From Selaginella moellendorffii (Eukaryota > Streptophyta > Lycopodiopsida > Selaginellales > Selaginellaceae): 64,000 nucleotides of DNA. The stretch covers positions 1,970,880-2,034,879 of the forward strand of contig NW_003314284.1 in NCBI RefSeq assembly GCF_000143415.4, in the 5' to 3' direction. A program made the position numbers and the translations under genes. Shown here one piece after another: positions 43,571 through 57,369 of the stretch; the first letter of the stretch is position 1, and each line of letters starts with the position of its first letter. Below the pieces are notes generated by a model that ran no database searches, was not told where the DNA came from, and saw only the letters and a program-made list of their open reading frames with translations.

Positions 43571-45335
43571 TATTATACAACCAGATGGACTCAGTCTGGA
43601 CATAAAGTCACTGCGCTAGTCACCATGCCCCAGATATGTCTAGCCCCTGGACAAAAAACATATAATTTCACGTCATTTTCAAATACTTGAAAATTTGTAC
43701 CTAGTCCCATTTTACTGAATAAATCCCACTTTAACGAAATAGAGCATAAAGAGTGTTTATTGGCATTTACAACATTTATTCTAATATGTGAATTGTTGCT
43801 AAAGTTGATGCTAATAAATTGGAATGTTATTTCTTTTATATAATACATTTGCAAGTATTTTATTTGTTAGGCAATCATATTTTATGTTTTTTAAGCTATC
43901 TTTTGTAAGTTGTTTAGCATGCTATCTATGCTATTTGGTAGTTAAGTTTTATTGTTAAGTTTTCTTGATTATATACTTGCTATTGAATTCTGTTGAATGA
44001 TTAATCTTAGTATAGAAACCACTAAAATCATTATAGTTTGAAAATATATACCTTGGGATCTAGAAGGTCATAATAGTTTATCAATTAATAACTACTATTG
44101 TGTTTTAATCTAAGATTTATATACTAATAATTCAATGTCTCTAAGATATCTTTGTCTATGACTTTGATATTGTACATCCTATTGATCTTGGCAAACTAAC
44201 TTTGACACTTTATGTACATGGTGAAAAATCCATTTATAGGATAACTACTGTCAATTGGTTATATAACTTGCCTTTTATTTGATATTCCTATTTCTTCTAA
44301 TGCTTCTTCATAAGTATGAGATTCATGTCTTCCAACACCAAAATGATCAAAGTGGCGTTACAGAGAGGGAAATGCTTTCAACTCTAAATATCATTTGATA
44401 TATGATGAAATATATGATTCTAAATTTTTAATTTTTTTTTAATTAGCTCATACAATTATTCACCTGAGTCACACTAGAGTAGTGCTTATACAAACAAATT
44501 CCAAAAGTTGATCATATTTGAGTTTTTGGCTGTCTAAATTATGCTCATATATTAATTGAAGTTCATCAACATATATTGCATGTTATTTGAATACACATAA
44601 TGATCAGGTAGACCAAACTTTGCTTAAACAAACAATTGTCCAAAAGGCTTATGGGATTAGTGGGATTCCAGAAGAAGGGTGTGTGATCCAAGGAGATCCT
44701 AAAGATGCCATTCAGTATATAAGCAAATCTTGGGGTAGCATGACATTGTTGTTGGTCTTGATGAAATAACACAGAACATTGGTTAAATTCATAAAGCCCT
44801 TTTCTGCAACACAGCAAGAATATCTTTCCTCTCACAAACTTTCTTTTGCCCTAATTTCTGTGCACCAAATTCCTCCAGATTCAACTACTGGTTCAGTTCC
44901 AAAAGTGCTTGCTGCTGTTGGATCCCATGACACAATACAAAAGTTTTTTGACCTTGACATATTTTTGGTGAGTTATTTGCTATGGTTTCTGGCTGCACTT
45001 TGACATGTATGTCCTTTCCACTAAAGCCTCATAACTATTTCACGTGTAAATGATATTTTAAAAGAAATAGAGAATCTAGAAAGTGCTAAGTTGCAAGTGC
45101 ATAGGCCAAGTGCAAGCATCTCCAATCTATTGCATTAGGAGAAAAAGCATGATAAATTAATTATCATTAAATTTTCAGATAGAACATTCCACCCATAATG
45201 AGAAAATGATCTGACTCTAAGAAAGTTAAACTCAATCAGGAGAAACGCTACCTCATAAAAAGAATTAAACAAACCAAACAATTCATTTTTTTATTTTTTA
45301 TTTTTCATAGTTATAATGATAAACACAAATTTAAT
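43571..45335. other. AT-rich DNA with two unidentified short frames
   Basis: 43,700-44,300 shares phrases such as ATATACTTGCTATTGAATT with the inverted repeat DNA at 56,380-56,610. Plus frames at 44,587-44,769 and 44,779-45,003 look protein-like but I cannot assign them; they may be remnants of one gene separated by a stop. Confidence 0.4.
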
Positions 45336-46392
45336 CTAAAGCAGCAATTGTAGCGTTGCTATATTGACGAGATTTGTGACCAGCAGCGTGGGCTGTGAGA
45401 AGAATGGCGAATGATCAGATGGAAGCTCAAGCACTAACTTTGGTGGCGTTCTCTGTATGAGATCTTCCTGATCAGCGGGCTGGAGTGCGTGATCAAATGT
45501 TGCCTTGATGAAGTAGCGAGGGACTCTGCCATAACGAGCCTTTGTGAAGTTGACGGTGGGATCAAGAAACGGGAAGGACTTGAGGAGCGTTTTGGCGAGC
45601 ACCACATCCTGCCCCAGGAAAAACATACTTGGTTTACATGGCCTGTAGCAACAGTATAGCACACCTTGGTTGGAGAGGTGTTGTAGAGGAAGTTTTGGAC
45701 CGTGGCAAAGTTATACCTCACTGAAACCGGTGTGCTCGAGCCGTTTGCGTTCTCCACGATCACGTTGTTTCCAAAAGTTTGAAATATCTAAACTAGATCA
45801 GATAACTCAATTGTCAGGAACTCTTCAATCAAACGAACGACTAGAAAGAAGATACCTGCTTGAAGAGAGTGGCAGCAATTGGCCCACTGGGAAGCATCAA
45901 AGCAGAGAGGTATACCGCCGCTGCAATCTTCTCGGGATACATCTCGAGAACCAAAGTTAAGCTTAATCCCGCAAGGCTGCTGCCAACAAGAACCACCTGA
46001 ATCAATGCAAGGAAAAGCTCATTATCGCCACCAAAAAGAAAAAGAAGAGATCATAAAGTTTTCAACAGCAACAACAACAACAACAACAACAAAACAACAT
46101 CATCAACAACAATAACCTTTTCGTTTGCCGGCAGAGACTCCAAGATCTGGATCAATGGAGCCGAGTATTGCTCCAAAGTTTTCACTTCTTGGACGTCCGT
46201 ACGGTCTCTTCCAGCGCTTGCCAAGTCTGGAGCATCCACTTGATGTCCTGCTGCTTGGAGTCTCTGAGTGACTTTGAACCAGCTCCACGCGCCCTCTCCC
46301 GCTCCATGGATGAGAACAAAGTGGAAACCAGCATTGGATCGAGCGAGCAAGAAAGACAACAGAAAGACGAAGATTAGTGCCAAGGTCTTCAT
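45336..46392 (-). CDS. Secreted methylesterase-like alpha/beta hydrolase (SABP2/MES type), 4 exons
   Basis: Exons 46,392-46,117; 45,996-45,856; 45,787-45,665; 45,608-45,336, all phase 0 with GT-AG introns of 120, 68 and 56 nt, giving 270 aa, the usual size of plant methylesterases, which hydrolyse methyl esters of hormones such as salicylate, jasmonate or auxin. Residues 1-21 form a signal peptide (MKTLALIFVFLLSFLLARSNA), unlike the cytosolic SABP2. FVLIHGAGEGAWSWFK is the oxyanion-hole strand. Nucleophile Ser99 sits in VGSSLAG, where the family usually has GHSLGG. Asp219 (ATFDHALQ) and His246 (PSDHSPF) complete the triad. Intron 1 carries a CAA/GTT trinucleotide run. The gene appears intact and stands alone among repeats. 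Substrate cannot be told. Confidence 0.85.
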
Positions 46393-47880
46393 CCCTCAAT
46401 ATCTATAATCAGGAAGAACCCCACAGACTCTTTGGTACCGTGCGAATGAGAGGACTGCTCAATTTATGCACAAAACCTTCTCCTCTCATCGTCAAGAGCT
46501 GATCTAACTCGCCTTTTTGGCGATGCCGACACAATTGATTCGATTTACCTGAAGGCAAGGACTTTTTGGCAGCAGTATCTATCTTATTCCATAAATCTGG
46601 TTGCTTACCTTCGAAGATCCACTTGTGTTACTGACTTGCAAATGAATTTCCACCACTGAAATAAATGGAAGAGCAAAACACATCACTCCTACAAACAATT
46701 TTCAACACCAGCTTGACCTTTTTGCAACCTTTTTGGCGCTCACTCGGACGTGAAACAATTGCTCTTGTACGGAAGAACGTCGCCAAAACTTCGGTAACAG
46801 TGAACAGGATCTTGACCGTGGGAGCTTTTTTCCAGAGTCCACCGCTGGAGTCCCAACTTTAAGACAGCGACTTAGAAGACAGCAGGTCTCTGGAAGGATG
46901 GAAGTGCTCTTCTTACCAACTTTTCCTTGTCAACTTCTACCTGAAGAATAAACGAGCTCTCGAATCCTCTCTCGTGGTTTCGGTTTTCATCGAGAACGCA
47001 AGGTTACAAGGGGAATCCTGCAGCCTCCATGTCTCATCTCCAATTGCCGAAGCTCTGGTGCCGGACCCCAAGTTCTTGTCGTCGCCAACAATGCCGGATA
47101 TCTCTTTGGCCAGGATAAGCCGCTCAATCATCAGCCGCTAGGGACTTCGCAGTGGCAGTGTGGCTTCCAGGGAGTCGAAAGCCGCATTGGTCCAGTGTTG
47201 CCAGGAATTGATGATCTGTCCATCATCATCCTTCGTTAGAGGAGGAGTTTTCGAGCAGATGCCTCAGCACAACATACTGCGAAAGTATTCCGATAAGACA
47301 ATTGTAATGTTGTTGAATCCACGACCTTACGGGATAAGAAAGGGAAGAATTCTTTGTGCTAGTAAATTTATGACTCGCCGTCCTCAAGAGTGATTTACAC
47401 TTCTACAATTTGAATGTTAAAGCTGCATTTGAAGTGTATTTTTTGCATGAAGACACGTGGCATGTTCTGCAAGCTCTTGCAGCAGCCAGCGAAGGACTTG
47501 GCAAAGCTCTCACTAACGAATCCATCATAGGACCAAGGTGGCCTAAATCGCAGTGGCTCAAATTGCTCGATGCTCCAGACGATCTCGTGGAGAATTACTC
47601 ACTGGTCTCCTGCGAGATGGCGCGGCTGGAGCAACACTGTGTTCTTGTGATCGTGGCGTGGAATGGGCAGAGTCTTCAATTTAAAAGCTGAACTTTGGCC
47701 CCAGCGTTGGTTAACCACGGTTAGCTAGGTAGCAGCCATCTGACCAGATGTCACCGCAGTAAAGCGTCGTGCTGCAGCGAGCAAGCTTTGTGAACTTCAA
47801 AGAAACCCTGCATTAGGAATTATCATAGCAGCCAACTGCAACAACATCAAACTTCCTGGAGCAGCTAAAATTAATATGTT
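46393..47880. other. Upstream DNA and unidentified frames
   Basis: The methylesterase promoter would be at about 46,400-46,560, but I see no certain element. Plus frames at 46,665-46,862 and 47,410-47,691 (with a Leu-Ala-rich segment followed by IIGPRWPKSQWLKLLDAPDD) are protein-like, but I cannot place them in a family. 46,940-47,400 also looks like decayed coding DNA, interrupted in all frames. Confidence 0.4.
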
Positions 47881-47894
47881 ATTACAGTCCCATG

Positions 47895-48075
47895 GGACTT
47901 TGTTTCCCTAGCCTCATGTATCTTGTTCATCTCGAGCATTCTCAACTTGCTTGAAGAACCATGCCACTGACTGTGCATAACGGGACAGTCAAACAAAACG
48001 TGGTATACATCTTCCACCAATATATGCAAATGCGGAGAGGTCGAGGAAGAAGTGGGCGTTGGTGGCGACCATTTT
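47895..48075 (-). pseudogene. Possible zf-RVT domain relic of a LINE
   Basis: The minus strand reads HILVEDVYHVLFDCPVMHSQW, close to the VEDVxHVLFDCP..W signature of the zinc-binding domain found at the end of non-LTR reverse transcriptases in plants. The Cys pair expected upstream is lost. Only this short piece remains. Confidence 0.45.
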
Positions 48076-48803
48076 CCACCTGAAGTCTGTCTGTAAGCTG
48101 CAATAGTGTGGCGAACCCCAAGGAGCACAATGGTGGTATCCTATGAATCCCAGTATACCACTTGGGTTAACAAATGCCCAGTATATGTCGTACTGCATCG
48201 TTTGAGAGGTTCTGTTTTATCTAGTCATCCATTTTTCCACGTCTGAGAACAGGTCTGACACAACCGGTACATGCCTCTGGCCATCCTCGAACCACACCAT
48301 CACCAACTTCAAACTTCAAACAAAACTCTAGATACATGCAACATCATCGTGATACCCTTGCTTCAAGCGAAGGCCTCACCTACATTCCACCTCCTACAAA
48401 GACATTCCACCTGCTTCAAACGAAGGCATCATTTACATAAATTACAGGTCGGATGCCTTGCGTGGCCCTCATGACCTTTATAAAGAGCCTGTAACATAAT
48501 GACTTTGTGACACTCTAAACATTAAGCAAAGCTAAACTTACATGAGCGTGATCAGCATAGTTAAAGCGAGCCAAGAGATCCATGAATAATCCTTTATTTA
48601 TTTAAGGCATGGGATCAAACTTCCAATTAAAAAGATAGCAGTTATTAAAATTTCTAATATTTCATAGCAATAACTATGAAGATTTTAGTTCTTTTTACAT
48701 TTATACTATTTATTAAGTGGTCATTCAACATCAAGCATTTATTCTTCCTTTTTAATTATAACATTTATATCATGTTTAATTCTAAAGAGAGGTATAAATA
48801 AAG

Positions 48804-50642
48804 TGGTGAGGTCCAAGTGTATGGCTACAATACCATATACTAATATTAGCATAGTGGGATTTTGGTAGGGACTAGTTGCTCCTATATATAACTTAGGGTT
48901 TTAGACTAATTAATATGCACATTTTTCTCTTTCTATATTCCATGCACTCACATTGGTAAAGGTGTAAAGAAGCTTTGCTTGTCCCTGAGAAGTGTTAGGA
49001 TTTGGGATTTTGGTTTAAATCTAACTTTTGCATTGTCTAGATCTCCCTTTTTTTATTGTTTTTCTCAATTTTTTCTCTTTTACTCTTTCCTTTTTATTCA
49101 TCTTCATGGTAGAGTAGCAACTTCCTTCTCTTTTGACTCTAGAGCAATAGTTAGTGTAATTGTTTGATGCTATGTAGTTGCAGTTAAACAATTAGACTCA
49201 ATTAATGGCAGCATTCATAGTGCATGGTACAACTCTTCTTCAATGGTTTGAATGTAACCACTCATGAGAATTGAAGTATTTTTCGAATGTTTTCAAACAT
49301 GCATCTAGACGTGTAGACGATTACCACTTCAATGCTGTCCTTTAGAGACACATAAGAAACTCACACAAATGTCAAATATCATCCCAAGAATGATATGTGG
49401 CAATCACCGTGAAGTGATTAAACCGATGGTACACATCATCCCTAGGATTCCCACAAAAGAACTCTAATTGAGGATTTATGTATGCACTTGCTTTAGCCAC
49501 CCTTGACAATGCCCTTTGCTTGGCATAATGTTATGAGATGTCACCTCTTTCATTTCTTTTTCAGCTCCACTTCCTGTGGGAGATTGTCTTATTCCAATTG
49601 AGGTTAATACTACTATTGCTTGAGTTCAAGGAACTTATTTTATAACAAGAAGTTTTTTATTATTTTCTCTATATTAGTTGATATAGGCTTAAGTTTATCT
49701 TTTATTGCTTAGCATATTGCCACACGTTGCTATCTACATTTGTGTCGTGCGGCATAACTAGTTGTCATTTTTACACATATATGTATATGAGATGAGGGAG
49801 ACCTGGTTGTGCATGTAGGCAATCTTGAGCTTGAGTTGTAGTCATTGCGGGTGGTGCCAAGTCAAGCTTTTGACCTCATCCTTGGTATAGATTGGTTGCA
49901 GCACAATCATGCCAAGTGTGATTTTGAGGTTTCTCCCCCTTATTTCATACTTTCTGATATTTCTTCTATTCCTTTCACTTTATACATTTTTATCCCTCTG
50001 CTTTTACCTCTAATTCCATCACTTTTGTTTCCCTTTTACTTCCTTCTAAGTTTCTGTCTTATTTTTTTGCTTTCCTTTTTTGATCGCTTTGACGGTCTTT
50101 GTGTTGTAGTAGTTGACTGACTCATAAAGGAATATGCCAAACTCTTTAAATTTGACCTATCATTTGGGGCTAAAATTGCAACACGTCATCCTATTCGAAC
50201 TGGGGATGTTCGTCCAATCAAGGTTTCTATTTGTTATTGATCACCTAAATAGATCAAGATTTTACATGCAAACGTCAAAGAAATGTTGGAAAAGGGAGTT
50301 ATTCAAAAGTCATGGAGTCCTTGGGCATGTAAACTTCATCTTACAACAAAACTTGATGGGAGTATTCATTTTTGCATTGACTATCGTTTATTAAATGAAG
50401 TAACTATCCCGGATGTATACCCTCTTCCTCACATTGCTGATCTATTGGATCATTTGAGGAGAAGTTATTAGTTCACCAAGTTAGATCTTGCTTTTGGGTA
50501 CTGACAAGTATTGATAGCCAAAGAAGATATTTCTAAGACTGTTTTTTATATGAGTTCATGGTGATGCTGTTTGGTTTGAACAATGCTCTAGAAACTTTTC
50601 AACAAATGATGGATGAAGTTCTTTGCAATATGCCAGAAGTAA
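48804..50642 (+). mobile_element. Decayed second copy of the Ty3 element, internally inverted
   Basis: 48,804-48,952 is a shortened LTR, the reverse complement of the LTR at 24,779, followed by TTGGT as primer site. Gag pieces lie at about 49,200-49,260 and 49,560-49,640. 49,318-49,475 matches gag of the intact element but in the opposite orientation to the rest. Protease-to-RT sequence runs from about 49,800 (DLILGIDWLQHNHAKCDF) to 50,640 (IADLLDHL, then MDEVLCN-like). Differences are mainly C to T. The element is cut at 50,643 by an R1 copy, and the 3' half is not seen. Confidence 0.82.
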
Positions 50643-51799
50643 TGTTAAGCGACTAAATTTTCTATTCTACTTTAGTCACTTAACCATACTTCCAACCACA
50701 TGGAAGAATCCCATAAGTCTTATTCCAGACTTAGGGACTTGCTAGCCCTAAAAATGGTATCTATGCCACTCAACCTTTCACTTGGTCCAAGTGCACCACA
50801 TGTCTGATCTCAACACTAATGTAAGTGATTAAATTTTCCATTTTACTTTAGTCACTTAACCACACCTCTGACCATTTGGAGGAGTCTCACTCATAACCTC
50901 TGTAAATCTTATTTTGGACTTGGGGACTTATTAGCCCCGAGAATGGCATCTATGCCACTTAACCTTTGCACTTGGTCCAAGTGCTTTACGTGTCTGATCC
51001 CATGATTGACACCTAAAGGTACCATTGACATATTGGCCATTTTGCTAATGCCATGCCTATTAACCTTTGTCATATCGGTGATCCAACACCATTTACATCA
51101 CAATCTCATCTTTCAAAAACTAGGCCATCCGTTCATGAGTGATCATCCGAGATCCACTCCTTAGCATCCTTAAGATGCCCGTAGACATGGGAAAGAGCCT
51201 TCCCAATATCCCTTTTTCAGTCACCACAAGTCTTTTCTCCTCCATAGTCGTTTATCAACACTACCACTAGGTCAAGCCCCATATGCCTGACCACTATGTC
51301 CCACTAACATTTGGGACTTCCTCACCATATGAATGTATCCTTGGTCTTTACACTAGAGGATTGTTCATTTCCCTTTCCATAGTCTAGGACTTTGGGATAT
51401 TATTTCGGAACACTATGGCCCTATGCAAGCCTCATGGGTACTCTCCCCACTTTTTGCCTTTGGTGCCCTAGTTATGTGGCTAGAGCGAGGTTTCGATAAG
51501 TCACGCTTGGTATCCAAGTAGTTAGTGCCACTGACACTAGATTGGGAGCATCAACCATTCGATCTTCCAAGGGAGCTAAAGCCAACTCTTGAACACTTCA
51601 CCAAGTTACCCCATTTGTTTGTTTATATTCATTCTAACCTTGGACTCTTCAGTGGATATATTATCACTCAACATGTGGGTATAACCTTCCTTGGTCACAT
51701 TAACCTTTCCTAGTCAAATGGATTCCATTGGAGTCCAACCCCACCTATACTTTTGGAGCTCACTAAACCCCTTAGGGTCTGGGAGATGATCGGTTTGGG

Positions 51800-52205
51800 C
51801 TTTCACCCTCGGACTTGGACTCGGACTCGGACTCAGACTTGGGCTCAGTCTTGAACTTGGTCTCGGACTTGGTCTTGGTCTCGGTCTCAGTCTCGGTCTC
51901 TTTCTCGGCTTCGATCTCGGACTCCATCTTGGGTCCATCTCAGACTCCATCTCGGGTCCATTTTTGACTCCATCTTGAACTCCATCTTGGGTCCATCTTG
52001 GACTCCATCTTAGATCTATCTCGGGGTCCATTTTGGGTCCATCTCGGACTCTATCTCAGGTCCATCTTAGGTTCCATCTTAGGTCCATCTTGAGTCCATC
52101 TCAGACTCCATTTTATGTCCATTTCGGACTCCATCTCAAATTGCATCTTCGTTCCATCTCAGAGTCCATATTAGACTCCATCTCGGACTTCATCTTGGAC
52201 TCCTC
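51800..52205. repeat. R1 minisatellite, copy C
   Basis: CATCTCGGACTC and CATCTTGGGTC units, the complement of the array at 1,905-2,415, more decayed here. Confidence 0.85.
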
Positions 52206-52828
52206 AAACTTGTTCTTAACACTTCCTTATGTCACAATACTTGCCATGTGCCAGTCCTTCTTGTGTCTCTTTTTAGAGATTTATTCACCAATTTCTTCGT
52301 GCTCATCCCTTAAGCACTTCGTTCGGAGTTCTACTCCCACTCTTGACTTTCCAAGTTGAAGCCTTAAGTCCAAATATGTTATGTTTATTAGACTTTCGCT
52401 TCAACCATTACCATATGGCACCCTTTCTGCTCCACTTTGGGGTTTAGGGATTTGTGTCGCACAACTCCACCACCCATAGACGAAGTTTGATATTTTTATC
52501 AAACGATAAACCATTTTATAAAGTAACCTTATAATGGATTACAATTTTCTTTAGCATCAAGCTAATATTCGTTAATGATTTGACATCAGAGGCTCACCAT
52601 GCCTTTCCCCTTCTCTAAGGAGCATAATCTCCCCTACTTAGAGACTTATTAGACCACTTGTGGTGGTTTTCTCCCTTTATTTGGTTTAGTTCTTGTTAAA
52701 CCCATTAGAAATGTTTTTTTTTATCTTAATCCAACTACTCATTCCCAAGTAGTCTTAGCTTCTATCAATAAAACCATCACACTTTGGAATTTTTAATTTT
52801 GACTTCTCAAAGTCAATTTCTTGGGTGT

Positions 52829-53023
52829 TATAAACAACCAAAGGGAATAACTCAAAAGACAATCCATAGGGGTTCAAATATAAAGAGGAAAGGCCCATGA
52901 ATAAGAGTGCACTTTTTTTTCCAATCGGTTAAGGGTTTTGGGATATTTGGGGTTAAGCATCCTTGGGTTTGAATAGTATTGGGCTGGATGACCTCCTAGA
53001 AAGTCCAAATTCAGGAGTTTATA
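52829..53023 (+). mobile_element. TRIM-1 solo LTR
   Basis: 195 bp, TATAAACAACC...GAGTTTATA, matching the LTRs at 3,647 and 4,198. It is flanked on both sides by GGTGT (52,824-52,828 and 53,024-53,028), a perfect 5-bp target duplication inside R1. This is a recombined insertion. Confidence 0.9.
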
Positions 53024-55660
53024 GGTGTTTTAAACACCTTACATTGCGCATGTTATGCAAACTTTAGTTCCCCATCCTAGGAAGTTTTCTACTTGAAGGC
53101 ATCATCCTCTTCTTTTCTATTTCATACCACACTTAACACTAAATTCCATTTATCCATGATTCATGCTAGAGTTATTCATGTTCATATCATTTGTCTACTT
53201 TATCGCTCCATCTCTTTTGGAGCTTTTACCTTTGCTAAATTGGAGCATTTGAGAATCCATTTTTGGAAATATATTTCCTTTTTCACAAGCTGTTAGCATT
53301 TAACACATGATTGTTCTTCACTTAGCATTGCCATTTGGATTTTTTTTAATGATTTTTATGGCCCATTCTTGGCCATTAATCTTTTGTTATTATCCTTTGA
53401 CCGTTACACCAAGCAACATAAAATCACTATATCCATCCTTGAGGTATTTTTTTGGTTTTATAACAAAAGTTCTACTTTGCCAAGTCCAAAGGGTGTTTAC
53501 CCTTAGTAAGTTTTCCTAATATTTTTCTACTATAGCCTCTATCCATGTACTAACATTTCAAACAATTTATGGGTCTTTCTTTAAAGATTGTTTTATTGAA
53601 TTCACAATACCATTGGATTGTGGCAGTTCATTTCCCTTAGATGGCCTTTCCACTTGGTCACCTTGACCAAGCAACACCATTCTCAATAATTCAAATTAAC
53701 ATTTTGAACTAGGAACTTTATTCCTTAACTTCACAAGGACTTTATCCTAGCTTAACCATAAGATCATTTAGTGATCTAACTTTGATACCTTAACAGGTTG
53801 ACTAATAAATAGTAGATCTTCCAAACTTTTAAATTGTTGATCATGACTCTGGGGGGATGGTGGCACACTCAAGATAGCCCTTTTAGCCAAGGGTCTATAG
53901 CAAATGATGTTGGGTGTCCCCATCTCATTCATTACATCCTTAATGCCACTTGCATTAAAGTGTTCAAGTTAAATATGCCAAACTTTCACACTAAGCAATC
54001 TAACTGTGCATCACAACTTTGGGGCATCCTTCGCTTGGCAGTGTGCCTAAGCTAGTCTCCTCATTGAGAGTCCATGACCACTGAAAAATTAATGTCCTCA
54101 TATTCCAAACTATCACCATGCTTTAGTGAGTTGGGACTCGAACCTAAACACTAAAGAGTTGGGACTTGAACCCAACCTTCGCAGATGCATCTATAGGCGG
54201 CATCACCACAGATGCCAAGTGTGACTCCCCACGCTAGTGTGTCAATTTATACCTAAAGTGCGCTACAAATCATAGCTTAAGAACCTAGTTCCTCCAAACT
54301 TTCAAGTCCTCTCACTTAACAAGTTTGTGATCATGCATGGACTCTTCCATACTTGGCCCCATGGGCCACCCCTTTCTAAGTCAGCACCTTTAACTAGGGT
54401 TTTTGTTCCTCCAACTTGCCAATCTCGCTTATCATGTCATCTGACTAGCGTAACATGGTTCAATGCATAAGTATGAAAGTCCTTAACTATCAACTTTCAT
54501 TCAAAGCCATCTCTTTAAACACTTGGGAAAAACTTCCCCATCCTTGATAGCCTCGCCTCATAGTAAGCTTTATGACCATGTGTCTTCTGCGCCACTTAGA
54601 TTTCACATGTTCTATGAACCATTTATATTTGTTTTTCTAGGTACTAACTTGCCTAGAATTGTCTTTGGGAACCTTGAAGGAACTTTATACCTTACTTTGC
54701 TAATGCTTCTCCTTTCACAAGCCTTTTAATTGCTATATGGTCTAATATAGACAATTTTATACTTTAGACTTTCTATGGTATTACAGTTGTTAATAACAAC
54801 ATATTTGAGCACCCACTTGATTCTTCACTCCTAACATGCATAATTACCCTTAGCTATATCCTTCACTTTTTATGGTTTGGTTTTATCCTTTTACTACTTA
54901 TTTTTTGGCATTACATGTTTCCTTTAGTCATTCTCTTCCAAGTTGGGAGAATAGCTTTATATTTTCTACCATGCCTTAGCAAGTATTCTTAAGGATGAAT
55001 CTACCCGATAGTTTAGGAAGTGGTTCCTCAATCTAAATATGCTCACCTTGTAATCTTATACATTAGGATAAATGTTGTTATTTATGGGCCTTTATATACC
55101 CATCACTAGCCTTGCCAAAATCTCTTTTGGCTTTATTCAATTTAGATAGATGGACTTCTTTTATCTTCGCTAGCTTGGATATTGAATAACACTTTTTATC
55201 CATTATTTGCTAGGGACTTAGTCCCTTAGGCCTTATCTAATGCTCTCATGATACAAAACACCACTTATTTTAGGGTGTTTTAGAGTGTTTAAATATCCCA
55301 ATGATGGCATTTTTTGACAATGAGCATTTCCCTTTATAACATTGACTTACTATATCATAACATAAGTAATTTATCCTTATGAAGGATATATTTAACCTCT
55401 TTATTTTAATAAGAAGTCTTGGGTAGTTAACTTCTACCAATCTAATCAATTATATTGCACCTTTTGCTTAATTATTTCATATTTATCAAGTCTTACAACT
55501 CATTGCTAGTGCTTCTACACCTCAATCATTATTTTGGTCACCACATTCTAACCATATGCATTCCACCTTAGGCTATACCATTTCTATTTTCATTGGGATT
55601 CCTTTGGTAAGGGGTTCTCATGAACCCACTAATTTGACCTTAATTGTAACGCACATAGTT

Positions 55661-57369
55661 TTTACCCTTTCTCCTATGGTAATTTAGCATAGGATAACCA
55701 CAGAAGCAGAACCTAAACCCTTCATGTACCACATGTCACGTACTATATGCCACATGCCATGTGTCCAAAGGACAATAGTGTGGAACCCAAGTTTTAGGGC
55801 CTTGGGCCATTGAACGAAGGAACAGTGCCAAACTCCCAAGCATGGAGCCAAGGAACTATAACACTGGGGCATAGAATGACTCTTGAGCATATAGCTTAAG
55901 GAGTGAAGGAACAAAAGCCTGAAGCAACTTGGAACAGTCCTAGAGCAACTAGCATCCCAATGCTAGGACTAACACGCAAAATGGAACTAAACGGAGTTTG
56001 GCACTATTTCGGCATACTAGTGGTCTAATGCAAGGATATGGGTACTCCACTAGCTAACATAGTATGGAGCTCAAGCTTAGACTCAAGTTGGACGCAGAAC
56101 AAGAACAAGCACATAAACGGGATTTAGATTATGTTTCAGGTTGGTTGGCTATGCTCTACCTACCCACTATCCCTACTATAATGATGTGACTAGTCGATAG
56201 TAGTTACCCCATAACTAAAGATTTCACTATGCACACGAAGTGCCGAAGCTAGTTTGGCTATATTGGCCCAAACTCAAAGATCAATAGATAGACAATATCA
56301 AAGTCAGAGACAATGATATCTTAGAGTCGTAAATATCAGTGAATAAATCTTATATTAGAACACAAAAGTATTCTAAGTAAGTTATCATTCGATAAACCAG
56401 TAGTATAGTAGATAGGAACCACCAAAATCAGTATGTTTGGAAACATAGAATCCACTATCCAACAAAATTCAATAGCAAGTATATCATCAATCATTTGATA
56501 AACCAGTAGTATAGTAGATAGGAACTACCAAGATTAGCATGTTTGGAAACATAAGATGCACTATCCAACAAAATTCAATAACAAGTATATCATCAATAAC
56601 ACTTGATGATAAAACTTAACTATTAAAGAATTGACTAGCAAGCAAAATGCTTGCAAATGTATCACTCGAAGGAAATAACATTTTAATCTATCAAAATAAC
56701 TCAAGCAACAATCAATAGAATAGAATGAATGCGGTAAGACCAACAAACACTTGTTTATGCCAACTATCGCACTAATATCCTGCTCAATAATACCAAGGAA
56801 CTAGAGTTGCTTAAGCAAGTGTCAGCATCATCCTATCGATGTCTCAAACCCAAGAGACTAATCCAAAGCAAACCACAAAGAATATATAGTAATACAAAAA
56901 GCCAAAAGCCATCAAAAAGAATAACTAACTATCATGAAAGATCATTAATCATCCCATCAATGAAGAAATGCATAATCATCGTTAATGAAAGAATCTACCA
57001 TCCCAAAGAATGGCAAATCATTCTACATCAACAATAATCAAGCAAATGTTTTTGACAAGAATAATTAACTATCCTAGATGATAGTTAATAACCACCAATG
57101 ATTGCTAGATACAAAAGTTAACTTCAACATTGAAGCTAACAAACCAAAATGCCTTCCCTAACAACTGCTAACAAATAGAACAATAAGCATAAAAACTCAA
57201 AGAACCAAAAGCTTGAAGAAGTCTACAGCCAAGTCTTCTATGATAATGATTATGCTTCTTGCATGAACTAACTTCAATGCTAAAAAAGAAATCATGGCAT
57301 AACCCTCAATATTCTCCTCAACACATCCATAACCTAAACTTCAAATTGTTAAACTAAGGTAATTCTTAG
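55661..57369. repeat. AT-rich repeats, no gene
   Basis: 55,690-56,160 is related to repeat R3 (5,395 and 15,240). 56,385-56,610 holds two tandem copies of a unit of about 115-125 bp containing CCAGTAGTATAGTAGATAGG and CAACAAAATTCAATAGCAAG. 56,720-57,130 has short unconvincing frames only. Confidence 0.6.

Larger units (their letters stand above)
50643..55660. mobile_element. R1 copy C, about 5 kb
   Basis: Two R1 starts follow each other, TGTTAAGCGACTAAATTTTC at 50,643 and TGTAAGTGATTAAATTTTCC at 50,820; the second continues through the whole repeat in the orientation of copy B. It is heavily mutated by C-to-T changes compared with copy B. It contains the minisatellite at about 51,800-52,205 and a solo LTR at 52,829-53,023. 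No coding domain. Confidence 0.75.

Noticed and set aside
6661-50960. GGCATCCATGCCACTCAACC-like symmetric phrase in R1
   Set aside because: It resembles half of the palindrome family (ATGGCAT..ATGCCA), but the centre GGCC is missing and the phrase is part of the conserved R1 end, so I treat it as coincidental.
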